A DNA stretch of 64,000 nt from Trichaptum fuscoviolaceum (taxonomy: Eukaryota > Basidiomycota > Agaricomycetes > Hymenochaetales > Trichaptaceae): contig CAJSYZ010000001.1 of assembly GCA_910574455.1 (NCBI GenBank), positions 4,695,424 to 4,759,423 of the forward strand. Reading direction: 5' to 3'. The notes under the pieces were generated by a model that ran no database searches, was not told the DNA's origin, and was given only the letters and a program-made list of their open reading frames with translations. Positions within the stretch are counted from its first letter, which is position 1. Each line of letters starts with the position of its first letter. Made by a program: the position numbers and the translations under genes. Positions 20,601 to 33,530 of the stretch are shown piece by piece.

Positions 20601-23600
20601 TTCAGAGATTTGTTTTGGTGTTAGGTGTTAAAGACAGAACCAGGTTCACCGTACTTCCAAACTTGTCGTGTGATCCTATGTCCTGCGAGTACGCGCCTAC
20701 GCTTGCGCACGAACCAGCTAGACTTCCATGTCAGAGAAGCAGATGCTCTGCGAAAAGAAGCAACACATTCTAGTGCACGATGGGCCGTGATTTGAAGCTC
20801 TACGCGTCCTTGGGATGTGAATAGAAGAGAAGGGTAGAGACATATGTGCGTACTACAGGGTATATTGTGCATCTGTGTTATTAGCTTTGTGGCACTGCAC
20901 CCAATGCCGTCCCCCCCCATGTATGAGAGCGACTTTTACGGCGGGAACAAAGGTGTACCGGTGCCTCCTTTGTCTCTCACGAGAACTCCGGATAGGCCGT
21001 ATGAACGCTCGCAGTGGCAGGATAACCGGTCGTGGTATTTTACTGTAGTTCCCGAGATAAATAAAGGCCTCTTACACACGATACCAATACCAATAAAAAG
21101 TAGCTGTACTTTGAACCAGTCCTCCAATTATTTGGGTCGTGTGCTAACATCAACGGCTATGTCTCAGCGGAAGTCCGGGAGAGGCACATTATTCATCCGA
21201 AGTCGCACCTGCGATCATCTGCTCATCTCGAAGGGAAAACAAAGGCAAGACAAGGACAAGAGAGAGTTCGGAGCTCAAGTGCCAGCTGGTAGTGGATTTA
21301 GAATTTTAAAGTCTGTGGAAAAAAGGAGTGTTTTAAGGTCCAACCTGGGTTAGAGGCGTTGATCATAACTCGGAATGATGGCTGCCGAACGCTTCCCGCT
21401 ACCATGTGCAAAGTAGATCTAGAGCCCTACCCAGTAAGGTTGTAACCCATTGAACAAATTTTTGATGAGCAGATGCTTCAAGACGGAGAATAAGATTTTT
21501 TTTATCTCTGTAGCCAAGACAAGCTTGTTCACGGGTTGTCAGCTGGACAGTCCGAAAGACGATCAGTGTTTTGAAAGTAGAATATTCAGGAGAGAAATGG
21601 CAGAGGCGGTCGCTCGGTTGTCGGAGCTCCACACCCGCTGCGTATCTCAAAGATCACTGGCATTGAAGCCGAGATGATGACTACTGCGCTTCCGAAAGAG
21701 GCGCAACCCGGCGGCACGAGAGCCAGACATTGTCATCACCAGCACTCAGCGGTAGCAGGTGACAAGTTGGGTCATTGGCTCCTCGCAACTCGGACGCCCG
21801 AGTGTGTTAAGTGCTGTATTGCCTGATCGCACCTAATATCTTGCGAGCTCGATATGATAGCTCGCTCGGTGCCTATGGGTACCTGTGTCAGTACGGTAAG
21901 CGCCGAGTCCGAAAATCGGTCCCGCGATGCGCGGGCTGCCTTTGATGTCGAAGTAGAGCCAGCAGCGCTAAGTTTTAGCTTGATAGCTTGAATCTAAAAA
22001 GATATTTCGCAACTCCGAGGATAATTTGAGCGCATAGCATATCAGAGCGTATCTTCTCCCACTTTATCCTCCAGATAAGTAGTGCAGGCAGGGGCTCTGA
22101 AGGTTATTGGAGCAGCGTAGTGCATTCGCCTCCGCACTAGCGCAGACTTATCGATCCCGTGAGGGCGAGGTGTATAAAAGATCCGCTGAGCCATCGCTGC
22201 GGGAGTAATGAAGATTGCGCAGTGCGGGGATTGAAGATGGTAGTCGAAACGAAAGCCATAAGAAGAAAAAGCGTCGAGCGTGTGATTTCACTTTTTATGG
22301 AAATCGAGGAAGGGAATTGTGGAAACTTGAACTTGAAGGCTCTCACTGCCAGTGGCACCGAATTGCCACGATCGTGCGTTGGCAACATGTTGACATGTTT
22401 ATCATCCTCGTGTCTGCAGTATTCCTTAAATCGTGGTCTATCTATTCGTACGCGCCAACATATTACATGGGGGAATGAATAGCAGCAGACACTACTAACC
22501 GTTATCTGCGCAATTGTGCAAGGCAGTTGCCGGTTCTTTGTGCCTTGAGCTATGCACAGTAATTCTAGAATATGTTCTTCACGACAACACTCGCAAATAT
22601 CTAATTACCGACACAGGGAAATGCGACTTCATCATGACCTTTGTATGCCCGAAAGGTGTGCGGTGAAATGCTCGAAGACGTCTGGCTATGACCGGACGCC
22701 AACGGAGGTAGGCGTGCTGGACACAAGCGACCCGAGATACGTTCACGCGGTGCCTTTAACCACATTACAAATTGCGGCCAGCGTCGTGTGCATACTGGAA
22801 GGAAAACAATGAACAGGCAAATTGAGAAAAGCAGGCTTGAAGCATGTCAGAAACGTTTAGTATCAAGTTGTGCACATCTCCAGATTACAAAGGGTGTGCA
22901 GAATGCACCGCAGCACGACTGCTCTGGCTCAGATGGTGCAATCCACACAAAATTAAATTAAATTTCTTGTCCTTTTGCCTTTTTGCATGTTTACGTTATG
23001 TTTCCGATCGAGTTTCCGGCGGTAATCCGGCTGCGGCCGCTGGGCGCTCAAAATGACCTCATTCTTCCCGATATGGAAAGCTTAAGCACGGTTAGCGGGC
23101 CGAGCCGGCTGACACCGACATTGCGGAGGCGCCCGGCGATTTGCGAAAGATGGATAAAAAATGATAGAATTCGGTGATAATATTGAAAAAGGAAATAGGG
23201 AATTTATCGGTAAGTTACATAATAAAGAGCACGCCTTGCCACCGCCTTAAGGCCAGAACGAGCCTCTGCTAAGCCCGTGCCACTCAGCAAGACTACAGGC
23301 TACCATCTCATCTCATACCCCTCCTCGTCGCTGTCCACGACGTCAAGCTCACCGCCTTCGCCGTACAATTTGCCTTTGCTCTTATACTCTTCGTCGTCGC
23401 GCTAGCTCTTGTCGTCGACCGTAGGGCCCTCCGCATTCAATCAACGGCGATCTCGAACTTTAAATAGTATTTGTCGCCCGTTTACGCAGCATTTTGCTTC
23501 CAAGACGCGTGCGCTCGTCCGGCTCTCGTCCGCAGGCTTCAATCCTCGTGCACACAGAAGCTTCATATAAACTCTGGGTCTGGACAGTGTCGAGGGGTGC

Positions 23601-23910
23601 TCGGTTGAACCTTAGCATACTTGGTTGTCGACGCGGTACGCCCGGTACTCTCAAATTGTCCCTTTCAGCCCTTTGTCTTGTGGCTTGTATACGTTCAGCA
23701 GACGAAGGCTGCTTCCCACCACTGACGCATCAAAACTCTTGCGGTCGTGCATTGCAGGTCGTGCACTTGCTCCGGAGTGATCTCACCCCGTCTTCGTCGA
23801 CCGGCAATCGACCACTACAACATAGTCCGAAATATTCACTGGCGCGGACCACAATCCTCCCTACTTTCGTACGGAAACGTACCCGGCACGGCCCTCTTGC
23901 ATGCAAGAAC
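17640..23910. other. Long stretch without recognisable genes
   Basis: About 6.3 kb of average base composition with only short frames. The largest (20844-21353, + strand, 169 codons) has no family motif or codon pattern I trust. No repeats, tRNA genes or transposon domains are visible. The part next to 23911 must hold the promoter and leader of the gene that starts there; a frame that is open upstream of 23911 contains no ATG. Confidence 0.5.
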
Positions 23911-26900
23911 ATGTCGCCTTCGCCAGCTCAACATGAATCTGACCTGCTTCAACTTTCCAACGACCCCTTGTCCTCATTCATTCCCAAGGATGAAGACATC
24001 GGGCCTGACCCCTTCGAAGGGATCATGTCTGCCGCATCCTCAACGGTCCCGAGGCAGGGTCTAGGAAACGTCGTGAGTGCATTCGACCCTAGCGCGGGTC
24101 CTGTTACTGAAACGACTGGCTTGCCTGGGACGCAGATGCAGATGCAGATCGACGTACTCAAAGGCATGTCTGCCGCGGGAGCCTCGAACGTCTTCCTTTC
24201 CGATTACCCCGTGGCTCAACAGCACCAACAGCAGTCGCTCGCGTCGATGGGTTTATCGGAGGACATGCAGGGGATTCTACCTGTCAGAGAGGATTCGCCT
24301 GCAAGCCAACAAACGGCATCTTCAAACGCTGCTTCACCTGCACCCGGTCCCTTCGCAAACATCTCAACGTCATCGCTAGCCTCCGCATTGGACGATACGA
24401 GTGCTTCACTTCTGGCACGAAGTCGATCTGGGTCGCTTATCTCCCCAAATGCCCTCCAAAGCAACGGTGTCACACGAACCTCGCCCCCTCTGCAGTCAAA
24501 TGAATCTTCTATGGGCTTCCCTTCCCTCTCACCCGACTTTCCCAACAGCGTCTCCCCTCCAGACCCTGTCAATGCACCACACATGATGGTTGTAGACGAG
24601 TTTCTAAGTCGGTAAGCATATCACAGCTTCTCGAGATGCCATTGTTTTCCTTGGTCTTGCAATCGATCATTAGATTATTGATTATTTATTTTTATTCTCA
24701 TGTCTGCGGTTTATCTGATGTTGATTTTGTAGTATTATAAAAACTGCATCTTCAGCTCGCGCAGCCTGCTCCTTGGGGCAAGGTGCGGAAGCTCATGCAA
24801 AAATCGATGACATGAAGAGGCAAATAGCCCTTGTATCTCAGTTACTCTCGGTGACTGGGATTTCTTCGTCACCAAAAGGGGAAATCATCAATGGACAGGT
24901 ATCATTAGGAACCAATGGCAATGTACCTCAAGCAAATGGTTCTGGCCACACACCCTCCGCCTCATTGTCTGGGATCGAACATGCACAACATCCAGGCCTT
25001 ATACCTGACTTCTCATCAGTTGCCCTTGCCCCCATTCCCTCAGCACCTCCTTCGTCTTTCGAATTGACGGGCACGTCTTCAAGTGTCGACTTACTCGCTT
25101 CAACGTCTTCGCTACAACATAGCCCGGATTCTGACAGCTCGCGAAAGCGCTGTGCTTCGTCGATGGCGGGCAATCGCATCAACAAGGCGATCAGACTTGA
25201 GTCTAAAGACGGTACGGGCCTTCCCCCGCTTACGCAACCAGCTACGCCTCCTCCTCATCCTGGTGGCAGTCTCCCTTTACCTCCCGTGTTGCCTGGTCAG
25301 ATGTTGCCTCCGTCTCATATCCCTTCGCCTACAGCTCCCCTGACTAGTAACGCGTCTGTGAATGTACCTGTGGCTGCTCCTTTATCGATGGGCGGCCCCC
25401 CAATGGGAGGTCTACCTCTCGTCAGTGCAGGCGTGCTCTCGCATCCCTCTCCTTCGGCGCCTCCCTCCCGCTCAGGGAGTCCAAACTCATCGTCTCGTGC
25501 GGCGTCGGCGGCGGCGGCGCAGTCTCATCCTGTGTGGGACGCGCCTATTACTCATGCAGACTTAGCAAAAGTATTTCAGGGATACGCACCTTTACCGCTG
25601 GACATAGCGGCAGCTGTACAGGCAGATCTAGTTTCGAATGGTGGGATGGGAAGCGCAATGCCGAGTCCGTCGCAAGCAATGCAGCCAGCTTGGCCCGACG
25701 TCCCCTCAATGAACCCGAATGTAGTGGGTGGAATGGGCACCGTACACCCTCAAGATCTTTCTAGCCATAATACAGGGCAGTCAGGATTGTCGTTTGGGGC
25801 CCCAGCATATGTAACGATGCCTTCCGGTCCAATACCGTCTGGATCAAACATACCCCCGTCTGCAGTCATGGAGGCCATGACTCGGGCCTCGCGCTCAAAT
25901 TCGCTCACAACGCCTTTGCACAACCCGCTCGTATATGGCGCGAACGCCGATCAGTCTGTTGTCCACCACCCGCCGGAGTTTGTCCCCAGCCAGGCGGGGC
26001 CGGTCGGTCGTGCACGTGCACGCTCACGGGTGTCGATACCAACGGCGCAGCGTCAACGCTCTCCGAGCTCTTCATCACAAGAAGACGACGAGTCGGACTA
26101 TATGACGGATTCGAAGCCCAATGTCGATGGTCAAGAGACGCTGAAATCATCTCCCCCTCCCGCTGGCGATTATGCGGGCAACAGCCGCGAAAGCAGTCGA
26201 GAACGGGAACGACCGCCGGCCCGGACTCGTCAGAACGGAAGTGGGGAAGGCGGTGCACATCCTGGTAACGAGATTCCACAGGAATTTCGTGAGGACGTGG
26301 ACAGAATATTCTTTGAGTTCCTCAATAAGATCTGTTCAAACCGTACGTTTATTTTCCTTCCATGACTGCTGTCGAGAGCGGGAAAAAGGCTAATCTATTT
26401 ATCCAGTCGATGCGAAGGATGCAAAGGGAGAGCTGATCCATCAGACGCTGATGGCAAAGAAAATGCAGCGCTTAGATGAGTCTCCAGATTTCCGACCTTT
26501 TAAATTCCGTATCCAAGCCTTTACAAATGGATTTCTGGAAGAGGTAAGGCATTATTGCTGTGCTGTTTGTAATTTAATGCTGTCCATACTGATTAGGAAA
26601 CTACTTTTAGCTTGCTCGGCAGGGATATCCCGAAGAAAAGTTGGCTATGAAGAAAGTCCGTAACTACCTTTGGACACAACCGTACATCTCACGATTCAAC
26701 GAGGACGGGAAGAAGGCTAAATCAAAGGGGAATCACATCTGGAATATTGACGCAAAGAAGAGACAGGACGGCTCTTGGGATTACCGACCTTTCCATCGGA
26801 AACTGGCCGGTTCGCCTCCCAATGTCGCATACATCGGTCTCCGTTGGTCATGGACGCCGCGTATATGGGATCCTCAAGCTTCGAGGCCCAACTTGAAGGT

Positions 26901-27961
26901 CTCGTACAGCTCACCGAACCTTCCACCTTGGCTAGTATGGGACGGCGCGACACTTACAGGGATACCGCCTCCTGACGCTCAGAGCTGCGATGTCACGGTC
27001 GAGGCCCATGTTACGGTTCGTGCCATTCATTCATGTATAATGTGAAAACTGCCGCTGATAAGTGTTCTACGATAGTTTGAACAAGACCAGGGTGAGGAGA
27101 CGCTTACGACCACGTTCCACGTCAATGTGTCTGCTGTGCCTTCCGGTAATGACCTATCATTCAATGCTGCGCGTCCCTCTCTTGGAAATGATATGTATAA
27201 TTCGCGCCGCGTTCACAGCGATTCTGTTGTCCCGGGTGTTGCGGGTGTCCTAGCGAGGTTCGTCGTCCGAGTTTCCAATGTCTCTTTACCGCTGACGTGG
27301 TATTCATAGACCCATGATGCCCCCAGCGGTTGCTACAGCTCAGGAAGTGCAGATGGTCCAGGTCTTTGAAACTGCAGCTCAACGAGTGGCGCAGGAAGCG
27401 CAGGCCGTAGTTGTCGGTGCTACGCACCATATATCTCCCGATTCAGAGCTCCAGGCACTCGCCAAGCAACAGCATGTTTTAACAGTCACTGCTCAGGCTT
27501 TAGACCAAGAGGTGAACGTGAACCCACAGTCTGTCTCTCCGTCTTCGCACGCGCTTGCAGCCGCCGGATCGCAGGTCGTCATGCAGGCTGCGCGTCACGT
27601 CGTCGCCGAGCTCACAGCGATGAGCACTGCAGCGCACATGGCTAGGGGGATGATCCCACCCCCTGAAGTTTCGCCTACCACAGTCACGGTCAACGAAGTG
27701 TCAGTCGCCACGCAGTCTGCAGTGGCACAGGCCGTAGAACTCACGGGCCCGTTATCGAGTGAGGTGGATGTCATGATGACGGCAAAGTCCCTCCTCCAGC
27801 AACAGACCGTGCCTTGCCCGCCTGTACCACTGCAGGCTGCGCCGGGCGCATCTTTTGATGGGGTTCGACCGCATTCAACAGGCACACTGGGCTCGCAGTA
27901 TCCTCCAACTTCCATGTCGCAATTCCCCACACCCATTTCAAGCATGACCACAAACTTCTGA
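23911..27961 (+). CDS. Large regulator-like protein with cadherin/Ig-like module
   Basis: Exons 23911-24611, 24733-26342, 26407-26543, 26611-27015, 27076-27257 and 27310-27961 join in frame to 1228 residues. The first ~780 residues are low-complexity (Ser, Pro, Gly, Gln), with a short helical segment HAKIDDMKRQIALVSQLL. A conserved core follows: FRPFKFRIQAFTNGFLEEL, then MKKVRNYLWTQPYISRFNED, then FRPFHRKLAGSPPNVAY. After that comes LPPWLVWDGATLTGIPPPDA, which has the look of a cadherin-like He_PIG/Ig fold. The C-terminal third is rich in Ala, Val and Gln. There is no signal peptide or membrane segment. I know homologous sequences only from basidiomycetes and no function. The composition suggests a nuclear or signalling scaffold, which is inference. 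Confidence 0.85.
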
Positions 27962-28408
27962 CCATTTTGTTTCTCTTTTCTCTCTCTTCTCTCTACTCAC
28001 TATTTGTTTTTACCGTTTTTTTCGTTTCTCTGGTTCTCACCCCGCTTATTTTGTTCTGGAATAGAAAGCGACTCTCATTCTTGGGCTCTCCGATTCTGAT
28101 CTGATCTCTGTGCGAACTTAGCTGCTGAACAATGTGTTTTATTACCATCACTTGCAATCTGCCCATCGTCTGGTCCCGTCCAATTATGTTATTACTCATG
28201 TTTTTTCATCATTTCTTCGTGTGGTCGTTGCTGTTCTGTTCCCAAAAATCTTGTACAATTGTATAGGTGCATTTCCCCTCAAGTTTTTTTCGTCCAAGTT
28301 CAAGAACTCATATGATTACAACTCTTACATATCTACCTAACGGCTGTGATTCCAAATACTTGTTTCAATAACAATAGATACGATCACGATGCCACACATG
28401 AAAGTCTG
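27962..28408. other. Convergent 3' region
   Basis: T-rich sequence between the stop of the gene on the plus strand and the stop of the USP48-type gene on the minus strand. It probably holds both 3' UTRs and poly(A) sites. No feature of its own is visible. Confidence 0.5.
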
Positions 28409-31400
28409 TTAAAAGATGATTTGTGGCAATGAAACTAGAGGCAGAGGGTGGTCGCACATTAAACACTCCGTGCTGTCGAGTTCGTTATCGTAGGTGCAGG
28501 TCAAACAGGTCTTCACTGTGGGAGCCGAATCGCTGTTCCTCTGGCTTTCGCTGTCGTCGGGAGTAGTTGACGATCGGATTGGAAATGAACCACTCAGAAG
28601 TGTACCCCTGAAAGCATTTCCCTCGTCACGCTTCTTCGCAGGTTTGGAAACCTCGTCACCATCGGAGTCTAGAACGATGGCGTCTTCTTCGATTTCTTTT
28701 AGGTAAAGGGTCTCCCGTTCCATAATCTGCAGCCTCTCTACTGTTTCAGAGCTGTCCTCAAGTTCCTTACCGCGGTAAAATAGCCGTTGTGATACCGTAG
28801 GGACATTGAATGCCTTCTGGAGCTGTAGATAAGACATTGCGTTGTAAGATTAGATATTTCGTCGGCTTCGCAATCTCACGTACGTTGACCTTTATGTCCT
28901 TTACGGTCGTACTCTTGAGAACATTGATGATACGTCTCTGAGAGAGCTTGCTGTCTTTTAGTCTTCTCGACTGCCGTGTGCCGTTCACTCGACCGAAATA
29001 TGGCGATATATCCCCGCGTGTTTGTACCTCGCCGTTTCCGTTGAGTTGAGAGGAGCCCTTGTTGCAGCTTGATTGTGGAGATGGTGAGGGAAGCGCGCGC
29101 GGAACCATTTCGTTGTTCTTCAAAAAAATTACCGTCAAGGATGTGGACGTGAAATCAAGTCTCCTGGATACGGCGTTAGTAAAAAAACAATGTGAGATGT
29201 AATATACCACTTACGCTTTACTTCGACAATCATCGCAGCACAGTTTATCAGACATTATAACATCTTTTTCAGTGCCACTGGAGGTGTCCGTAACAGTGTT
29301 GACTGTAAGTAATGGCCCGCTGGTATACCTTGCAATATATAAATCAATAAAAGCCAGGGTCCACGAAGTAATGTATACCTACAAGGAGGCTATTGTTTCC
29401 CATTCCTCGACCGAAACAACCGCCAAGTCTTCGTCGAAGTCATCGCCATCAGACAGGTTAACGATTAGATCCCCATGTTCGCACATAAGGTGCGAGTTGT
29501 CGACACCCATCGGTCGCTGAGCGTCTCCTGGTCTTTGGATCCACGATCTCCATTCACGAACAAACTCTGAGGGAATGATAGCACACGAGGCGTCTTTGAT
29601 CATCGCATATCGGCCGAAGACATTAGCTTCTTGCAGGCGGGGCAACAAGGCCTATAACAACAGAAAGTTAGAAGTAATGAAAACAAGATATGAAGGTATT
29701 AACCTTCTCATTCTCTGCTTTCTTGCGTTGCTCGAGTTTGCTCTCTTTGGATGTGTGTACCATAGCTTCACATACTGAACAGAGTTCCGCGTCCCATGAT
29801 GGAGGGTCCCATGATGGGAACAAGCGCTGTAGTAACCGTGTCGCCTGCCAACTCGTTGGAATAAATACGTTAACAAACTGCAAAGGCTCCCGTACCTCGT
29901 GCGAGATTCTTCGTCGACCGCTTAAATTGAGCGTCAAGAAGTCATGTTCGCATTTGACGTTGTGGTAGAAATCGGGCCCATCCGGAGGCGGATCCTCGCA
30001 GGATGCTTTATGCATCTTTGGTCTATTGAGTTGCCAATCTTCGGGGCGCCATTGAATCGACATCAGCAGGCAGCGAATCTAAACCACCTCGGCAGAACAC
30101 ATAGCAGATTACCCACCTTTCAGCCATGGTTTAGATATCCAGCACCCTTCGATTTCGGAGTCGACGCTGCATATCTGGTTGAACTCGGCCACGAGCTGGG
30201 GATGCACGATCTGATAATGCTTCTCTGTGGACAAATGAGGAAATCGGGGGATGAAGTCTGGGCCTTGAACTCACCGAGGAATCCTGCCTTCACGCAATCC
30301 GTACATATGTCGTCCACGGTAATTTGAGGCTTAAACGTAAAGCCGATCTGTTCTATTTTCTGTTTCGCGCTCTGTTGATTCAAGCAAACCAGCATGATCA
30401 GTCCAAACTCTCTTTGACAAGTATAAGAAAGGAAGACACGTACGACTGATATCAATTTCATCTCCTTGTCAGAAAGTGGGTTCAGTCGGCCATGGGGACA
30501 GAGAAGCACTGAATTGTCAATGATACCCGATGTTGCCGCGGCACAAGCACCTGCAGGTTTCGATGAATGCTTTGAACTGAAGAGTTGTTCGGGAAACTCC
30601 TCGTCCGCTAACTCCGGTTCGTCCTCCAGCTTATGTGCAATTGAGTCCATCCGGTTGTTTGGCTCTCGCGCAATCGAGACCGGCCGGCTGTCCCCGTCTG
30701 TGCTGGCCTTCTCGTTTATTGCTGGTGCATCCGGGCTCGAGAGCCAATGAGAAACCCACTTCTCCAGTGCGCTTCGACTGACAATCGAAGAAGGCTGTGA
30801 CAATGCATGCGACGGGAGGTGAGAAATAAAGAATTGATCGACAATGGCGTACAAGGAGGACGCACTTTAGAAATAGAACTAATGTTCCAAGACTGATAGA
30901 TATCCATCACGATGGCACGCTTCTTTGCAAACTCCTCCTCCAGATTCGCGCGTCTGCACATGGAGCATACTTAAACACAACAAATTGAAGGGTTGTGGTG
31001 CACACGTACTGTTTGTTATATTCCTCACAAGCCAAAGCGTGCTTTTCGTTCAATGATCGCACGATGCTAAGCGCTTCTGCGGGAGGGACCAGCATGCTTT
31101 CCTTCATTATATTCTTTGACTCTTTACGAGCATAGATCAACATATAAGCGTCCTTGGACGATAGGTACCTTACGCGAATCATGAGCGGAAAAAATGTAAT
31201 TAAATCGTATAGAACGCACCTTTTATTGGACGGCTTTACCGGCGAACTTGTTCTTCAAGATGAAATGAATCATAGTACTGGTGCGTTTCAATCAGTGCTC
31301 ACTGTTGGACTTCATCATCTTCACTATCCTCCACCCTACGAGTTTTGGTAGTTCGTTTCTGACGTTTTGCGGGACGGCTACTAGACATGTGAGTCATTTC

Positions 31401-33441
31401 CATCCATGATGTGTACCCGAATACGATTACCCATCATTATCTCCCACATCCAATCCATTCCGTGTTCCCCCCTTTTCCGGTGTAGTGAATGATGTCAGTG
31501 GGGTTACTACTTCATCATTGAACTGATACCATTTCTTCGTCCTAAGATATCGATAGGATTAGTCATTGTAGAAGAAAATAACAGTTTGTACACACATCTG
31601 ACTGTAAACTTGGGCTTCATAGTGCCCATGGTACGCACTTTGTCCTCTGTGTAGCAAAACACCACGTAATTCATAAGTATCCTCATCATCATTAGTCACC
31701 TCCATCTGATTAGGGTCCGAAGATCGAAGAAAAGGTATCATATTGAGATAGGGTGGGATTTTGAGAGGAAGTTTAGATTTTTTGCGCTCGTAGGTTGCCA
31801 AGTCATACACAAAGCGTAATAGTGAGATGTGCAATACAGGAGGTAGACTCCTAATCTCGGTGTATCGTGTGGCGTCCTGAAGTGAGCCGCAAATGGAGCA
31901 CAGATATCTAAAGACCAGGTTAGAACCAGTGCTGATTGGCGCACATCGCTTACATACTTATTATCGTCAGTCAGTCTCTCCGGGGCGAGAATAGACGCAA
32001 TCCTATCTTCCAACGATGAGTCTTTCTATGACAATAGTCAGCGACACACGCAGCCGGCCAATAGGCCCCTTTCAAACCTGTAAATTGATTTCTAGCTCAA
32101 GGAATGGCGACAGACGCTCGGAACGAGTCTTGCATTTATCACATACGGTTGCGTGTATCATCTTTCCTTCGAACTAAATCGTCCGCTTACTTAAAATATA
32201 TTGATCGATTGCTAAACACACTACTCACTTGACTCGGAAGTAGAGATTTTAGCTCTGGAAGTGATTGCTTCTTGAATTCGTCATCAAGATGTGACATGAA
32301 TAGTTTTGAGAATCTGACGGAGGAGTGAGTGTTTTCCAGCAAATCTATACCACACTATGCTCTTGAACGCACTCTTGGGCATCTTGCTGCTCTGACGTCC
32401 GCAAGCGAAGGCTTTCAACGAGTTTGGAAGGATTAAACACAGACTGATCTCCCATCTGCAAGGCCGCGAACGTAACTTGCAGTTGGAAGATTGGTGTATC
32501 CTTGAATTGGACAGTATTGTTGGATGAAGGTTGGCATTTGTAGACACCGGAACGAAATGCAAGGTCTTGAAACCACACCTAAGCGTACTATTAGAGTAGA
32601 TATGCTTTAGAAAAGTAGAAAACCTCACTTGTAGGAAAGCATTTGCATAGCAGGTTGCTCCAAGATTCTTCAATTCAACCAGGACTCGAGTCAGAAAAGA
32701 ATGGAAGAGAAGTGGAAGAGAAATTGATAGACATACTCTTAGGCCAACAGGCAAGTTAGAACTTTTTGAACACAACCGGGGGTCTGCTTCTTTGATATTC
32801 GCTTTTAGATACGCCTCCAATGCAGATTCTAAAACTTCATTGAGGTCTTTCAGCTCAAATTATATGCACTTGAGCGCACCCTCATCCTCCCAACTATTTT
32901 GTCCAAGATGATTCAGACAAAATGGATTGTCTTTGCAGCGCTTCTTCTCACAAGTGGGCCCATCATCCTCATCCGAGATGACAATCACATCGTCCGGATC
33001 CTCTCCAACGGCTCCCCCATTCGTTTCGCGAGTCTCGACAACTCTACGCTTTCGTGAGTAATTGTTAGGGCATATTGGACGTGATTTCGATGGTACAAGT
33101 CCCGCTGCACGTAGCTGATATGGTTTTGTGATGTCCGACGCGTGTTTCACGTCCGTGCCAATCCAGTTCCATCGTATGTCACTCTCAACGAGCAGGCGGT
33201 TGCGGTTCAGCTTTTCTCCCGCTATGAGGCCCTTTGACGAGGGCGACGCAGCACGTCTTTTCCGCTTCTCTCTTGCAGGAGCTACCTGTGAGGGCATTGG
33301 TGTAGCCGAAAGGAAAGAAGAGTTGCGCCCACTGGTGAGCGACGCGAGCGAAGGTGATGAGACTCTTTCTTGAGCCGCGAAGTCCGAATGGCTGGCAATG
33401 CTTTCGCACGCGGGGCTACTAGTAAGTAATTTATTCGACAT
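28409..33441 (-). CDS. USP48-type ubiquitin-specific protease
   Basis: Twenty-two exons read from 33441 to 28409 join in frame to about 1281 residues. The catalytic USP domain has the Cys box NLGATCYANAFLQ (32667-32629), QQDAQE, a CxxC zinc pair (VCDKCKT) and a second (LCSICGS), the His box AYHGHYEA, and WYQFNDEVVTP. It continues with SSKDAYMLIYAR. Two or more DUSP-like segments follow (CPHGRLNPLSDKEM; CEHDFLTLNLSGRRRI; CEHGDLIVNLSD), then a ubiquitin-like domain (VPTVSQRLFYRGKELEDS) and a C-terminal RanBP2-like CX2C...CX2C zinc finger (CLTCTYDN ... CLMC). This order matches animal and fungal USP48. It removes ubiquitin from proteins, probably in the nucleus. An in-frame TAA at 32860 requires a 51-nt intron (32879-32829). 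It shares an 89-bp promoter region with GAA1. Confidence 0.92.
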
Positions 33442-33530
33442 TTATGAGTATTTGCTCGTTTCTCGTTACGACGTTCGCGATGGCTGGCCTGGCTGCCTTC
33501 AGAGCCAAAATCAGAGTCAGATTCTCCAAT
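33442..33530. promoter_or_regulatory. Divergent promoter, USP48-type gene and GAA1
   Basis: Only 89 bp separate the two start codons, so both promoters and leaders must overlap here. No TATA box is clear. Confidence 0.6.

Noticed and set aside
20844..21353. 169-codon frame in the gene-free stretch
   Set aside because: Composition and lack of motifs fit chance; no splice-compatible neighbours.
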